Assembly: GCF_051020975.1 (NCBI RefSeq)
Contig: NC_135045.1
Span: forward strand, 2,110,501 to 2,174,500
Direction: 5' to 3'
Length of the DNA stretch: 64,000 nt
Origin: Osmia lignaria lignaria
Taxonomy: Eukaryota > Arthropoda > Insecta > Hymenoptera > Megachilidae
Every line of letters starts with the position of its first letter. The stretch's first letter is position 1. The notes under the pieces are model-generated. The model saw only the letters and a program-made list of their open reading frames with translations. It ran no database searches and was not told the origin of the DNA. This document shows positions 36,951 to 48,600 of this stretch, in pieces. The position numbers were made by a program, and so were the translations under genes.

Positions 36951-37520
36951 CGGTTTCATGAAAAAAAAGCACGGATCGTCGGAAAGTACGCCATTATCGT
37001 GAGAGATTTCCGTTTGGGCTTCCGAGAGAACTCATAGCGGCCACCACGACGCTCGATATTCAAGCACCAAAGCGTCACTTCACTTCATATAATTCACTAT
37101 TTTTCCCGTATATTTCGTACAAATACAACTGAAAACTTGTATTATTAGATAAATATAATTATATGTTAATGTTTTATCGAAAAACCACCCTTGTTTGCGC
37201 GCGCGTACACAAGGTTTTCACTGACGGTGGCTGCGGCTGCGGCTGCGGCGGCACGGACCGTCGAGGTGCAAGCGTGTCCGAATCATTCTACACATCTCTG
37301 CCCCCCCCCTCCCCCCAAGTTCACAACGAAAAACTACTCTTCTCTCTTACCCTACCCTATCCTATCCTGTCCTGTACGACGGAGACCGCTATACACACAC
37401 CACTTAAACATCATGACATCTGTAGGAACTTACACAGCTACCTTTCACATCATGCGCGCACACTCACTCACTGCACCACCTGGTGGCGCGCGCATCTCTC
37501 TTCACTACTTATAAACGCCT
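36951..37520. promoter_or_regulatory. GC-rich island, probable kismet promoter and first non-coding exon
   Basis: In otherwise very AT-rich DNA, 36960-37080 and 37190-37510 are rich in G, C and CpG, with GCGCGCG runs, a CTGCGG repeat (about 37230-37250), a C9-T-C6 tract (37301-37316), TCCTATCCTGTCCTG repeats and ACCTGGTGGCGCGCG at about 37478-37492. A plus-strand frame of 171 codons (37163-37678) crosses the island but looks like composition, not a gene. Position upstream of the mir-965-bearing intron suggests the kismet transcription start; this is inference. Confidence 0.45.
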
Positions 37521-38420
37521 GTGCACGGTACACTTGCATATATCGTGTCTACACACAAAAAAGATTGTATTTAAATTGGTTAAATTTTTGTTTTATCGTT
37601 TCAGAAAGGACGTGTTTGCTTAAAATTAAAAAATTGAAAATTATCGAAGAATCACAAACATCTACTAAACTAGATTAATGCATGTAGCACTTTAAAGCTT
37701 GTTATTAAATATTACAAAAATGTGTTAGTAAAGTAAAAACAAAAATATGTAATGCATTTCAAAAAAAGAGAAAAAAGAAATAAATCAAATACTGAGGACC
37801 TTATTTTTGTTCAAAATATATAAGATTTCATGTATATCGTATACCATACAACTATTTTAAATATTGTGAACGATTAGATCACGCAAGTTTAAATTATAAT
37901 TTTATTTTATAATGATCATATAATAAATAATAACAAATTTAAATCAAAAAGTCGATTGTGAACATTATTTGTACGTATACGCGATACTTATTATGTTTTA
38001 TAAAGCTAACATAAAAAAATATTTTTTAAAAATTATATTAATGATAATGTACTTGCATAAACACCTTCTTAAAAAAGTTTGAATTATAAATCGTAGTTAT
38101 TCGATATAAATCAATTAAGCAAAATTAACTACAAAAACCACCATATTTTTATTCGTAAATTAATAAGTAACTATTTAAAGTGTAAGACATTGAAAATCAT
38201 AAACTTCGCGCGAACATATATACATGCAGAAAAAGATACATTAACTGGTGTGTGTATGTATCTACATGTAAGTACATAAGCAAAAAACAGTATATGTCCT
38301 GTGTATGTACGTGTAAGCCAAAATAGCAAAATAAAAAACGAGAAAAAGAAAGGAAACTGGACATTATATCCTTCTGAGAATTATTCTCCTAGAGTACATA
38401 AAGTGTTCTGTATCATGGTA
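37521..38420. other. AT-rich non-coding spacer
   Basis: No gene is supported. A 66-codon plus-strand frame (38301-38501) has no recognisable content. Confidence 0.4.
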
Positions 38421-38423
38421 AAA

Positions 38424-38540
38424 ACACACAACGCAATTGGCGGTAGCAAGGCGGAGTCCGAATTATACCACAAAGAGAACCAATCAGATTTTACCTTATA
38501 AAGTAGGATACCAGGGCAGGATATTCGATTAACCAATCCT
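38424..38540. promoter_or_regulatory. CCAAT-box cluster with TATA-like word
   Basis: Within about 110 bases lie an inverted CCAAT (CAATTGGCGG, about 38433), two direct NF-Y-type boxes (AACCAATCAG, about 38480, and AACCAATCCT, about 38532) and TTATAAAG (about 38498). The patch is GC-richer than its surroundings. It could be an enhancer or the promoter of an unannotated transcript. Confidence 0.4.
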
Positions 38541-40878
38541 GTCTTCTAAGTAAGTATAAGCTTAAATTGTATATACATACATGTATACACGACATTTTTA
38601 ATGAATCATAACCTTATTTAATATTATATTTAATTTTTGTTAATTGCATACAAATATAAGATAGAAAAGACTATGTTATATTATATACTACATTGATTAA
38701 TAACACATTACAAATGTTTACAATTTTCTTAAAATTAAATTTTTAGTTTTTTATTACTCGTATACAATTTAATTTTTTAATAAATAAAAAAAAATTTTAA
38801 ATATCATGTAATACATTTTTTGCGATTTTTATGAACGAAAAAAAAATTAAAAAATTACGAAACGAAAATGAACAAAAAATTACGAAATGAAATATAAAAT
38901 ACATTCTATTGTCTGATAGATTCCCTTTTTACGATTTTATTTCAATGTACAAACTAATGACATTAATTCGGAATAACTGTTTATAATTATTTATTAAAAA
39001 TGATTTGATTCTTACCTTGTTTATATCAATGAAATTAAAGTTTTATTAAGATTAAGCTTTTAAGCTTCTGTATTTAAACAATAGAATCTAAGACAAATTA
39101 TAACAAATTTATGGATTATATTGAAAAGAATAATTTTATATGCATTAATTTTAATGGTATATTAAAATTAAAAGTTTTATTATAGTAATGTTCTATGATT
39201 ATAGTTTTGTTGCTTAATGAAATTAAAATATAAGGTGATAAAAATTAAGTACAATCTAGAATACAATACAAAAATAAACTAAATACAATTTCACTTATAA
39301 TATTAAATCAAAATTCATTATAAAATAGGAAATCTAAATAAATACAAAGAATTTATATTTTCCTTAAAGACAAATACCAAAGGACATTTATAATACAAAA
39401 AATTATAAGCATGAAATATTATAAGATTAGTGTACTTAAAAAAAATTAATACTTTAAACTTTAAGAAAATTCTAAATTTCATTTAATATTAAGATAATGT
39501 TTATAAATGTAATACACTATTAATATAATTTAATTCTAAACTGAAGTGTCAAAATTAAGCTTCAATATTGTTAAATTACAGATGTACAAGCAATTTATAC
39601 AGGTTCTTAAGACATTATTATTAAAAGTTAGAATTTATGAAAAATTAAATGAAGACTCACTGTAATGAATACGTTAATCCCATTCTCCTGGACATTCCAT
39701 GTAAATCTACTACACCAACGTTCGCTTAATCGTTATCTTGGTGTCCATTTTGTTTGGTTAATTACTGAAGAGGCGTCAGTGCTGCCGTCGATTACGTTGA
39801 CACAACATAATGGCTCTTCCGTGATTGGAGCACAATATATGTCAAAAATTATACTTTTTCTGTTTTCTTAATATTCATAGTAATTTGAACTTTATAAAGT
39901 TATTATTACCAAGAATCAGAATAAAATTTAATACACTCTAACGGCAATACACACTTCTACTTATTTCACATCTTGACCGCTCCATCTTTTTAACAATAAC
40001 CCAATTTCGAAAACGTACAGACAAGAAACGAAACACTTTCTGGATATAAATACACCGATGGTGTCGACACTTTATAGTGTGGCATATCAGATTTGTGAGA
40101 TAATAAAATAATTCGTTAAATTTCATTGCCTTTTTTGAAATTGTTGTATAATTAAATGTCGTTTCAACAATTTATATCAATATTATTCGTACGTTAAAGA
40201 TGTTGAAAAACCGTAGGAAGATTTTTTAAGACAATATAGATATTATACAACTTTCCAATATTTTACAAATACTATATAAATTCTTAATTGTTGATTGAAT
40301 TAAATTTTTATTATTTTATATAATCATCGTAAAACATAGCAGAAAACTGTAATTCTACCTGCTACATAGAAATCAGCCGTTACAAATGCCATATTCTGAA
40401 AGAGTTTCCATTCTACATTTTTACTGATTTTTATATAAATCTCTATTGTTCACGTAGTTAAGATAGTATTTTTTATGCCATTATTATTAATCGGACAGCT
40501 CTTGTCAATAAAAACATATATATTTCGAGTCTCCAGTGAATGGCTAAATAACTGCCATTATATTATTTGTATTATCAAAAATTTAAAATATATAAAAAGA
40601 GGGAAAGTTTCTGTGATTAATATTAAAAATTTTAATTTAGTTTATGAAAGTAGATTAATACGTGTACGTATTTTGTAAAAATATTATACTAGAACTTAGT
40701 TGTTTAATTCTTCTATTAAAAGATATGTGTATGTACAAACATAATTTTATAGATATGAAGTAGAAATGTGATTTTCTTCATTTTATAATCTTATTTTGTT
40801 ATGAAAATAAAGAATTAGTATCTAATATCATTATACATACATTGTTAAATAATAAATGTTTTCGTTTATAGAAGAAAT
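38541..40878. other. Gene-poor AT-rich region upstream of BANF1
   Basis: No gene is supported. Two GC-richer islands stand out: 39660-39850 (a 68-codon plus-strand frame with no recognised similarity) and 39940-40130 (which carries the paired hairpins at 40052-40080). The last few hundred bases must contain the BANF1 promoter and 5' UTR. Confidence 0.4.
40052..40080. repeat. Two adjacent small hairpins
   Basis: ACACC-gat-GGTGT (40052-40064) is followed after CG by ACACT-ttat-AGTGT (40067-40080), and TGTCGACA joins the two as a palindrome. The stems are only 5 bp, too short for a microRNA precursor; dyad protein-binding sites are possible. Confidence 0.4.
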
Positions 40879-41377
40879 ATGTCTAGCACATCGCAGAAAC
40901 ATAAAAACTTTGTGGCAGAGCCAATGGGTAGTAAACCTGTTACAGATCTTGCTGGAGTTGGAGAAGTTTTAGGACGTAGATTAGAAGCTGCTGGCTTTGA
41001 TAAGGTATAATACATTTTATTATAAATAAAATTGTGATCTGAAAATTGTGAAAATTCTAAGCATAATTTTAAGAAAATATTTTGTTCTTTCTTTTAGTAA
41101 TATGTTAAAAGGAACTTTTTTAACAAACATTTAAGTAATATTATTTATATAAATCAAGCAATATACTTCAAAAATTTATTAAACAAATATTGAGAAATTA
41201 CATATACCTTTTATTTGTTAAAATGTATAGGCATATGTAGTTCTTGGGCAGTATTTGGTCTTAAAGAAGAACAGAGAATTATTTCAAGAATGGATGAAAG
41301 ATGCATGTTCAGCTAATGCAAAACAGTCTAATGATTGTTATCAGTGCCTTTCAGATTGGTGTGAAGAATTTTTGTAA
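40879..41377 (+). CDS. Banf1: Barrier-to-autointegration factor (BAF/BANF1)
   Basis: BAF is a small dimeric DNA-bridging protein that binds LEM-domain proteins and lamin and helps reassemble the nucleus after mitosis. Two exons, 40879-41004 and 41231-41377, join in frame to 90 residues (human 89). Landmarks are the N-terminal MSSTSQKHKNFVAEPMG with phosphorylatable Ser/Thr (VRK sites in other animals), the helix-hairpin-helix VTDLAGVGEVLGRRL, the middle AYVVLGQYLVLKKN and the C-terminal CYQCLSDWCEEFL. AATAAA lies immediately after the stop (41381-41386), so the 3' UTR may be very short. Confidence 0.97.
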
Positions 41378-42379
41378 ATTAATAAAGTTAATAACGTTAA
41401 TATTGCAAAAGTAAAACTACTAACAGATTATCTATTATAATATTTTAATGTAAAATGTGAAAACAAGTTCACTTTTGTGAATCCAATATTTTAGACAATT
41501 TTAATATAACGAGAGTAACTATATAAAATGGTATTTTAACATACTGTATAAATTTATAGTTTTATTTCATGTTAACAATAATATAGTTAGTAATAGCTCG
41601 ATACTGGCAGGTTAAATTTTGACATTAATTTTTAGTAAGGTCTTAGTTATTTGTTTAAAAACTGTGTACTATAAAACATGTAATAGTTACTATATTTTCT
41701 ACATATTTCATATAACATTGTATAAGCTACTCCAGTATATAAATTTTTTACTTGTAATAATATTTCACTTCTTATATCTTTTGTTATACAAAAGTTTAAG
41801 AAATAAGCAGAAAGCTTAATTCAAAAATATATTTTTGGGTATAATATTTAATAACTGAAATGTTCAAAACATATACATGTATTTACAAGACTGTAGTGAT
41901 ATTCTAAATTAAATATTTAGATAAATCTCGAAACTGCTAAATCAAGGTAAATACCAACATTAATAAAACTATTTTTCATATCATAACTTTGCATTTGTTT
42001 CTAATATGAAAATTAAACTTCATTACTTAATTCTGTTTATAAAAATTATTTTGATGTGTATTAAGACAATTATGTAAATACAATTTATATCAACATAATA
42101 TTGTAATTAGTTTTTTTATATTAATTACTTGTAAGATTTCTATGTATTTATACATTGAATTATCTAACAACTATATAAAATGATTCAAAAACTTAATGTT
42201 AAAATATCTTATCATTTTATATCAAAACAAAACTCATCCATAATTTAGGTAGATTTATTTTCATGGAACATCCTGTAAATCCACTTCATTCATCTTTTTA
42301 CAAAGATGGTTGAAAAAGTTACGGGATGAAAATAAACTACCGACACACGTGAAATTGAACTTACTACCTTTCAACCACC
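41378..42379. other. AT-rich spacer between BANF1 and the PPR gene
   Basis: No gene is supported. The DNA is very AT-rich. Near 42240-42370 composition becomes more balanced, which should be the promoter and 5' UTR of the PPR gene. Confidence 0.45.
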
Positions 42380-45232
42380 ATGACAAATATGTTATTGAGA
42401 TGCGTAAATTATTTTGGATACCTTCCGAAAGTAGCAATATTGAATGAGAACAAAAAAATAATAAGTTTAGCAGTTCAACAGTGTGCTAAACTATTAATTT
42501 TAACGAGGTTAGTTTTTTGAATGTTTTTTATTTTAATATTATCTAAAAATATAATTAATTCTTTTAGATCAACATCACAACTTATCGATGAAAATAAAAT
42601 TGCAATAGATGAGAAATTTCATAATATAAGTAAAAATATATTAATATACAAATCTATAAGAAAAAATGAAATTGAAGATATTGTGAATCGTATACAATCA
42701 CCATGTATGTATAGAATGGATGTGTATTATAATTTCTATATATTTTATTACTTTAAATTATATATGTTAAAATTTGGTGGCAAGTATAGAACTATTTTCT
42801 GTGATTAATGATAGTAAAATTATTTAAGTTAGTAACAAGCAAAAAAAATGTATTTTAGTAATAAGCTGCTTACAAAATGCAATTGAAATTATTTAAAAAT
42901 TAAATATATATATCCAAAATAAGAAGATAGAAAATGTCAATAATTTAATTAAAACCTTATTTTTGTTTTAGATCTTTTAACTAGTTATCAAGCATTTTCA
43001 TTACTTAGATGGTGTAATAATGTAGAAGATTGTACACCACAAGAGAGAGTGAAAATTATGAAATCTTTATGGACTAATTTAACTATATGCAGTATGTTTC
43101 TAATAATATATCCTTATTTAGTAATATCAATATCCATGTGAAATGTAATAGATGTTTTTTGATTTGTATTTAAAGATTTCCAGCTAGAAGTAATACATTA
43201 CAATGCAATTTTAAAGCTATACGTAGATAATAATTATGATATTTCTCTTTCTGACTTATTAATGGAAATGAAAAATAAAAATATTGATCCAAATAGTGTT
43301 ACACATCTGATATGTTTTGAATATTATTGTATGAAAGGAGATATTAATAAGTCATTGTTACTTTTGAAATCTTATTTCTATAGATTTCCATTTTCTTCAC
43401 TTGAACCTATTTTTAATGCATTATTAATGGGATTTTCTCAATTAGGGTAAATATATTGTAGTTAATAACACTAATAGTAATGATATATATTTTTTGTACT
43501 ATATATTAATATTTCAATAATTTGTATATTTTTTAGAAACATAGAATATGTAAATAAACTTTTAAATAATATGACAAATAAAGATATAAAACTAACTTCA
43601 AAGTCATATACTGCTATTATGTGTACTTATGCCAAATTAAAGAATATTGATAAAATAAACGAAGTAATTAAAACTTGTTACTCAAACAATATGTATTTTA
43701 CTAATGCAAATATTTTGGAGGTGATTTATGTGTTGGCTGTAAATAATCACGTAGAACACATTAATAGTGTAAGAATTTATAAAAATTTTACAAGCAGTAT
43801 ACATTTATGTTTGAGTATGTAAATTCAAAATTGATAATTTTTTATTTTAGATGTATCAGTATTTAAAGAAAGTACTATATGTGTCTGATGAAGAAATTCA
43901 ATTTATACTGAAATTAATAAATATTAATCAAGCAAATATAGCTGTAACTGCATTTTTACACATGATATTAAAAGTTGATAAATGGTCACAGTATGAAAAT
44001 ATTATAAAAATAATTATAAAACATGTAGTTGATAGATATATGGTAAGAACAGAGAGTTTTTATATTTTAGATGTCATATAACTTATTCTCCATGGTATAT
44101 ATGTTTTTAGGCAGCTGATTTAGTGGTTCAAATATGTAATTGTTTTAAATCTAATCCAGGAATGTATAAGAAATCAGTATCATTGTCATTGTATTATTCA
44201 TTACAAAAAGATGATCATTTATTTCTTTCTCTGCTGAGAGCATATAAATCTCATTATATAATAAAACCACACTATTTTTGGCCACTTTTATTCAGAAGGG
44301 CAACTAAATATGATCATCTTGGTACGTATTTTATAAACAAATGTATAAAAGTCATCTAAATATAATGATCAATATTTTTATTCAATATGAAGAAAAACAT
44401 GTATATTTCCTTTAGGTATTTTAAATATTCTTCAAATTATGGTTGAAGAGTTTAATGTATTTCCTTGTATTCATACAATTACTGATTACGTTTTACCAAC
44501 TTCCTTTAAAAGTCTACACCACACAAAAGATTTATTAAAACAAAAATATAAAGTAGATGTAACTGTATTTAATAATGCTTGGGTATTATTGTGTTTAAAA
44601 AAATATAAAACAGGGTACGCTGCATCATACAGTAAGTACTTGTAACATGTATATACAATACATAAAATAAGATATAATACAAAATTAATTCACACTATTG
44701 TTTTTTATAGTGCAATATAACCCAGGTCCATATTTTTATAAGGAACTTGTTTATGATCTTAGGAATGCTACAATTTTTAGAAATGATATAGAAAGTTTTG
44801 TAAGTATCAGTTACAACTTATTAGAAAATACAAATAATGCAAAATTAGAACTTGTATCTATGGATAAACAGTTATGTGATATGATGCTCGAGTTTCCACT
44901 TAATAAAATATGGTTAAAAAGGGTATGATGAACTTTATGATTAAAGCTACTTTTAATATTCTAGTGGTATTTTATTATTATTATCATTATTTCAGATAGT
45001 TGATCGTTTAACACGTAAAGGTATTGAATTAAAAGATACAACAATAAAGATGATAAATATTTTTCTAAAGGAATATGAAGGAAATGATGGAACACCTTCA
45101 AATAAAACGGTATAAACTTATTCATTAATTCAAATTTGATATTAATAAATTTATAATATATTATACAAAGTATTTTTGTTATAAATTAATGTTTTCCTAT
45201 TTATTTTATAGCGAAACGTACAGATTAATTAA
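42380..45232 (+). CDS. LRPPRC-like pentatricopeptide repeat protein, probably mitochondrial
   Basis: PPR proteins bind single-stranded RNA; animal LRPPRC-type members stabilise mitochondrial mRNAs. Eleven exons join in frame to 617 residues: 42380-42507, 42568-42704, 42972-43091, 43176-43446, 43537-43768, 43851-44042, 44111-44321, 44416-44631, 44711-44922, 44996-45109, 45212-45232. PPR-like helical pairs are seen at YNAILKLYVDNNYD, FNALLMGFSQLGNIEYVNKL and YTAIMCTYAKLKNIDKINEV. The N-terminus (MTNMLLRCVNYFGYLPK) is basic and acid-free, as in mitochondrial targeting. ATG 42380 was chosen because an in-frame TGA lies at about 42356 and the context is ACCACCATG. It is far shorter than LRPPRC or Drosophila bsf (about 1,400) and may correspond to a second, shorter LRPPRC-like gene. 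The symbol is left blank. Confidence 0.82.
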
Positions 45233-45695
45233 TTATTAATGGGATTAATTAAAGTCTGTATAACATGTTGGAAGTAATATAAAGTGTATGCAAACCAGTA
45301 GAAAATAATGTAATAATATTTCGAGTTACCTGCATCAATACATCAAATGAGACTGTCATTTTTTAACTGCACAAATAAATGTTCTAATGATAGCTTTTGT
45401 TATATACACCAAAGGAATAATAATTTAATGCTATTCGTAGTAATATAAATACTCAAAGACGATAATTTATTTAAGCAATTAATTGGTAAACAAATATATT
45501 TTATGAGTGACTAGTTTGATACATTTAAATAATACTAATTAATGTTGCAAATAAAATATTAAACTTTAAAATATATTCTTCCAAGTTCTACACAGAATTA
45601 ATACCGCTACTACTAATACGCCCAATAAGCATAATTTTGTTTAACAAATAAAAATAAAATATATATTCAAGTATTAAATTATTTGCGGAGCGATA
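45233..45695. other. Convergent 3' UTR spacer
   Basis: There are 463 AT-rich bases between the stop codons of the PPR gene (+) and the transporter gene (-). There are several AATAAA-like words on both strands. No gene is seen. Confidence 0.5.
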
Positions 45696-48600
45696 TCAAA
45701 CAAATTCATTATTTATTGTATTTTTCTCTCTTTGATTTACATTTCGTTCTGATTTTTGTTGAATAAAGGGTATAAAAAATAATATTAATCCACTTACAGT
45801 AATCATACCACCAGCAGTAAAAAAGCCAGGATTATATGACTGAAGCGCATCATATAACCATCCTAAAGAAATATAAATTTCAACAAAATTAAACAGTTTT
45901 TAGCTGTAGTTATTATGAAATCTGAAGTAAATATACCTGCAATAGGTGGTCCTAAAAATGATGCAAAACCTTGAAATAATAGAAGTTGGCCAAAAGCATT
46001 TGTAAGGTAATTTAAACCCAATAAATCTACTAAAATTACAGATGTAAGACCTACATAGGCACCAGATGTGAATCCAAATATGGAAGAATAAAATGTGAAT
46101 GATATAAATGATGTACATAACGTACTAAGCATTGTTGCTGTGAAAATACAGAATATAAATACTGTTAACAATGGGAATCTTAGTTTTAATGAATCCTACT
46201 TATAAACTACAAAATACTACTTACAAACACCACATATTGTAAGGCATAAATTATATATTAGTAATCGATTGACCCACGGTTTATCCGATACGTATCCTAA
46301 GATTATACGACCCACGGTATTGGCGATTCCAATTACTGCAAGAAGGTAACTAGCATCGTTTTTATCAATTCCTTGTTCTTCAGCTTGAGGCTATAACAAT
46401 ATTAAGGTTCAGATCATTTGCAGTTATAAAGTTTTTGAAACTGATATTTATGCCTGAAAAAAAAAAAAAAAAAAATGTATTTACGTACCAATACGTACAC
46501 ATATGGTACATAAAATCCAATACTGGTACAGAAATTGGAGAAGATAAATAAAATAAATACTGGATTCTTTAGTAAAGATATATCTAATATCTCTTGAAGT
46601 GTATTTGTCTGTTTTTTACTATGAACTTTACTATTCTTTGATTTAATATGCTCTGCTTTACTAGGAAAGCTTGTAGAGGATTCATAAACTTGAAGCATTT
46701 CTCCACTATATCTTTGGGTAAAATTCAGACTGCAAATAAAACAAAATAATATGTATAATTATAGACAGTATAAAGTTTCTATTTTTTGATTATACATATA
46801 TTTAATGAAATCGAGTGAACTCAGAACGAAATTTGTAAAGTAACATTTAGTTGCATCGAATTCGTATTGACAAATGTGATCGACATTTTAAGGTACAAAA
46901 CTTAATCATTTGTAAAGGAAAAAAATTAAAGTAAATCAGAATGAACTATATACAATGTTTAAGACTATTTGTTTATATACATTTGGAAGGGTCAATTGAA
47001 TACATAGGAAAAGTACCGACTGCTCTTTGTGGATGTTCTCCAAATTGTCTTGATGTATTACATCTTTCGAAATTAACACAGGTTGACTCTGGCTTTTTAC
47101 ATCAACAGTATTATTTTCTTTTTTAAAACTAATGCTGTACAGCTTTATATTATTTTCCACTTTGGGTAAAGTTTCTAGATATTCTTCAGATTGTTTTCTC
47201 AAAAAATTCTTTGAACATTTCTGAAAATTGAACACGATATAATATTATCGCTTTCTCTATCGCTTAAGCTTCTTATAATAATACATACAAGAATCCTATA
47301 CCTCTGGAGAACTTTTCTTCTTTCGTTTATTCGTTTCAAGGGGCCTGAAAAGGGCTCCTAGAACGATGCAATTCAAAACAATTCCGGAGCAAATCATAAT
47401 CGCTCCTCGCCATCCATATTCTGATATAAGGTACTTTAAACAGGGGGCGAAAATTAATGTGCCTAATCCAGAACCACATACTGCAATGCCCGTAGCAAGA
47501 GAACGGTATTTTTCAAAATAGCATGTCACACTTACGATTGCAGGTAAATAGATTAAGCCGAAACCTAGGCCTGTAGAAAAACGTAATGAATAACAAATGA
47601 GCGATACACATTTCCTTTTATTTGCAGAAAAATATCTCTAAGGGCTAAAAAAAAACCGCCTTCAAGGTTTAGGGGTGGTTTACCCCTCTAATCATAGAAC
47701 TTTCAGAAGTTTTCAGTAGAATAAGAATTACTTTACTTTAATTTATCACAGTATTTTATAATTTTTATTTTCTTCTTAAGTCTTGCTAAGATATTACAAC
47801 TAAAACAATTAAATAAAGTTATGTTTCACGTTACCTGTTCCAATACCAATTGTAAAATACAATGTGACAACATTTTGAGCCCACATACTTGCAAACAAGG
47901 ATACACTCGCCAATATCGAGCCAACAATGGTCACCACTCGACATCCGTATTTATTTACAAACAAGCTCGATATTGGACCTTTAACAAATTATTTATTAGA
48001 TCAAATGTTATACTATGTGTATATCATGAATAAAGATTAAATGTTTACCGGAACATAAAGTTACCCCGACTAATATCGAAGCAATCCACGCGGTGGTACC
48101 TTTTCCCTCCTCGAAATAATACAAAAATTCCAAGTAAAAAATTCCGAAGGAATACGTAACTCCGTCCGCTGAAATCAAATGAAAGTAATATTTAAATAAG
48201 AATTGAATTTTCAATTCGTTAGAAAAATCAATAATTAAATTAGAAAAACAAATTCCAAGATAGGATGTAGGGGTAGGTTTTTCCTGACTCTCCCAAGGGA
48301 GGTTCCTTCTTCTACATTTACTTTGAGCTAAGATAATTTTTAATTATTCAATAAATACAGTTTTATAATAAAATGCAGGAAATAAAAAGAAAACATGGAG
48401 CATTCTTTAACATTTTAATTTATCATTTATATCATATTCTTCAAGCAAATCATATTACACCCTAAAATAAGTATAATAAAACTTGAGATCGTTATTGCAT
48501 GCAAAATATAGTTTTCGTATCGTGTTCTGATTTGATGTATCACAAAGCTACTGTCATGATTAATTAGAACTTCGGTACGTGTGTGTATATATTTTTATAT

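Noticed and set aside
37163..37678. 171-codon plus-strand ORF across the GC-rich island
   Set aside because: The protein is low-complexity and compositionally driven, there is no domain, and the island is better read as the kismet promoter.
40052..40080. Paired hairpins considered as a microRNA precursor
   Set aside because: Stems are only 5 bp, far too short for Drosha or Dicer processing.
41619..41819. 66-codon plus-strand ORF after BANF1
   Set aside because: It is AT-rich, composed mainly of Ile, Leu, Phe and Tyr, with no recognisable feature.
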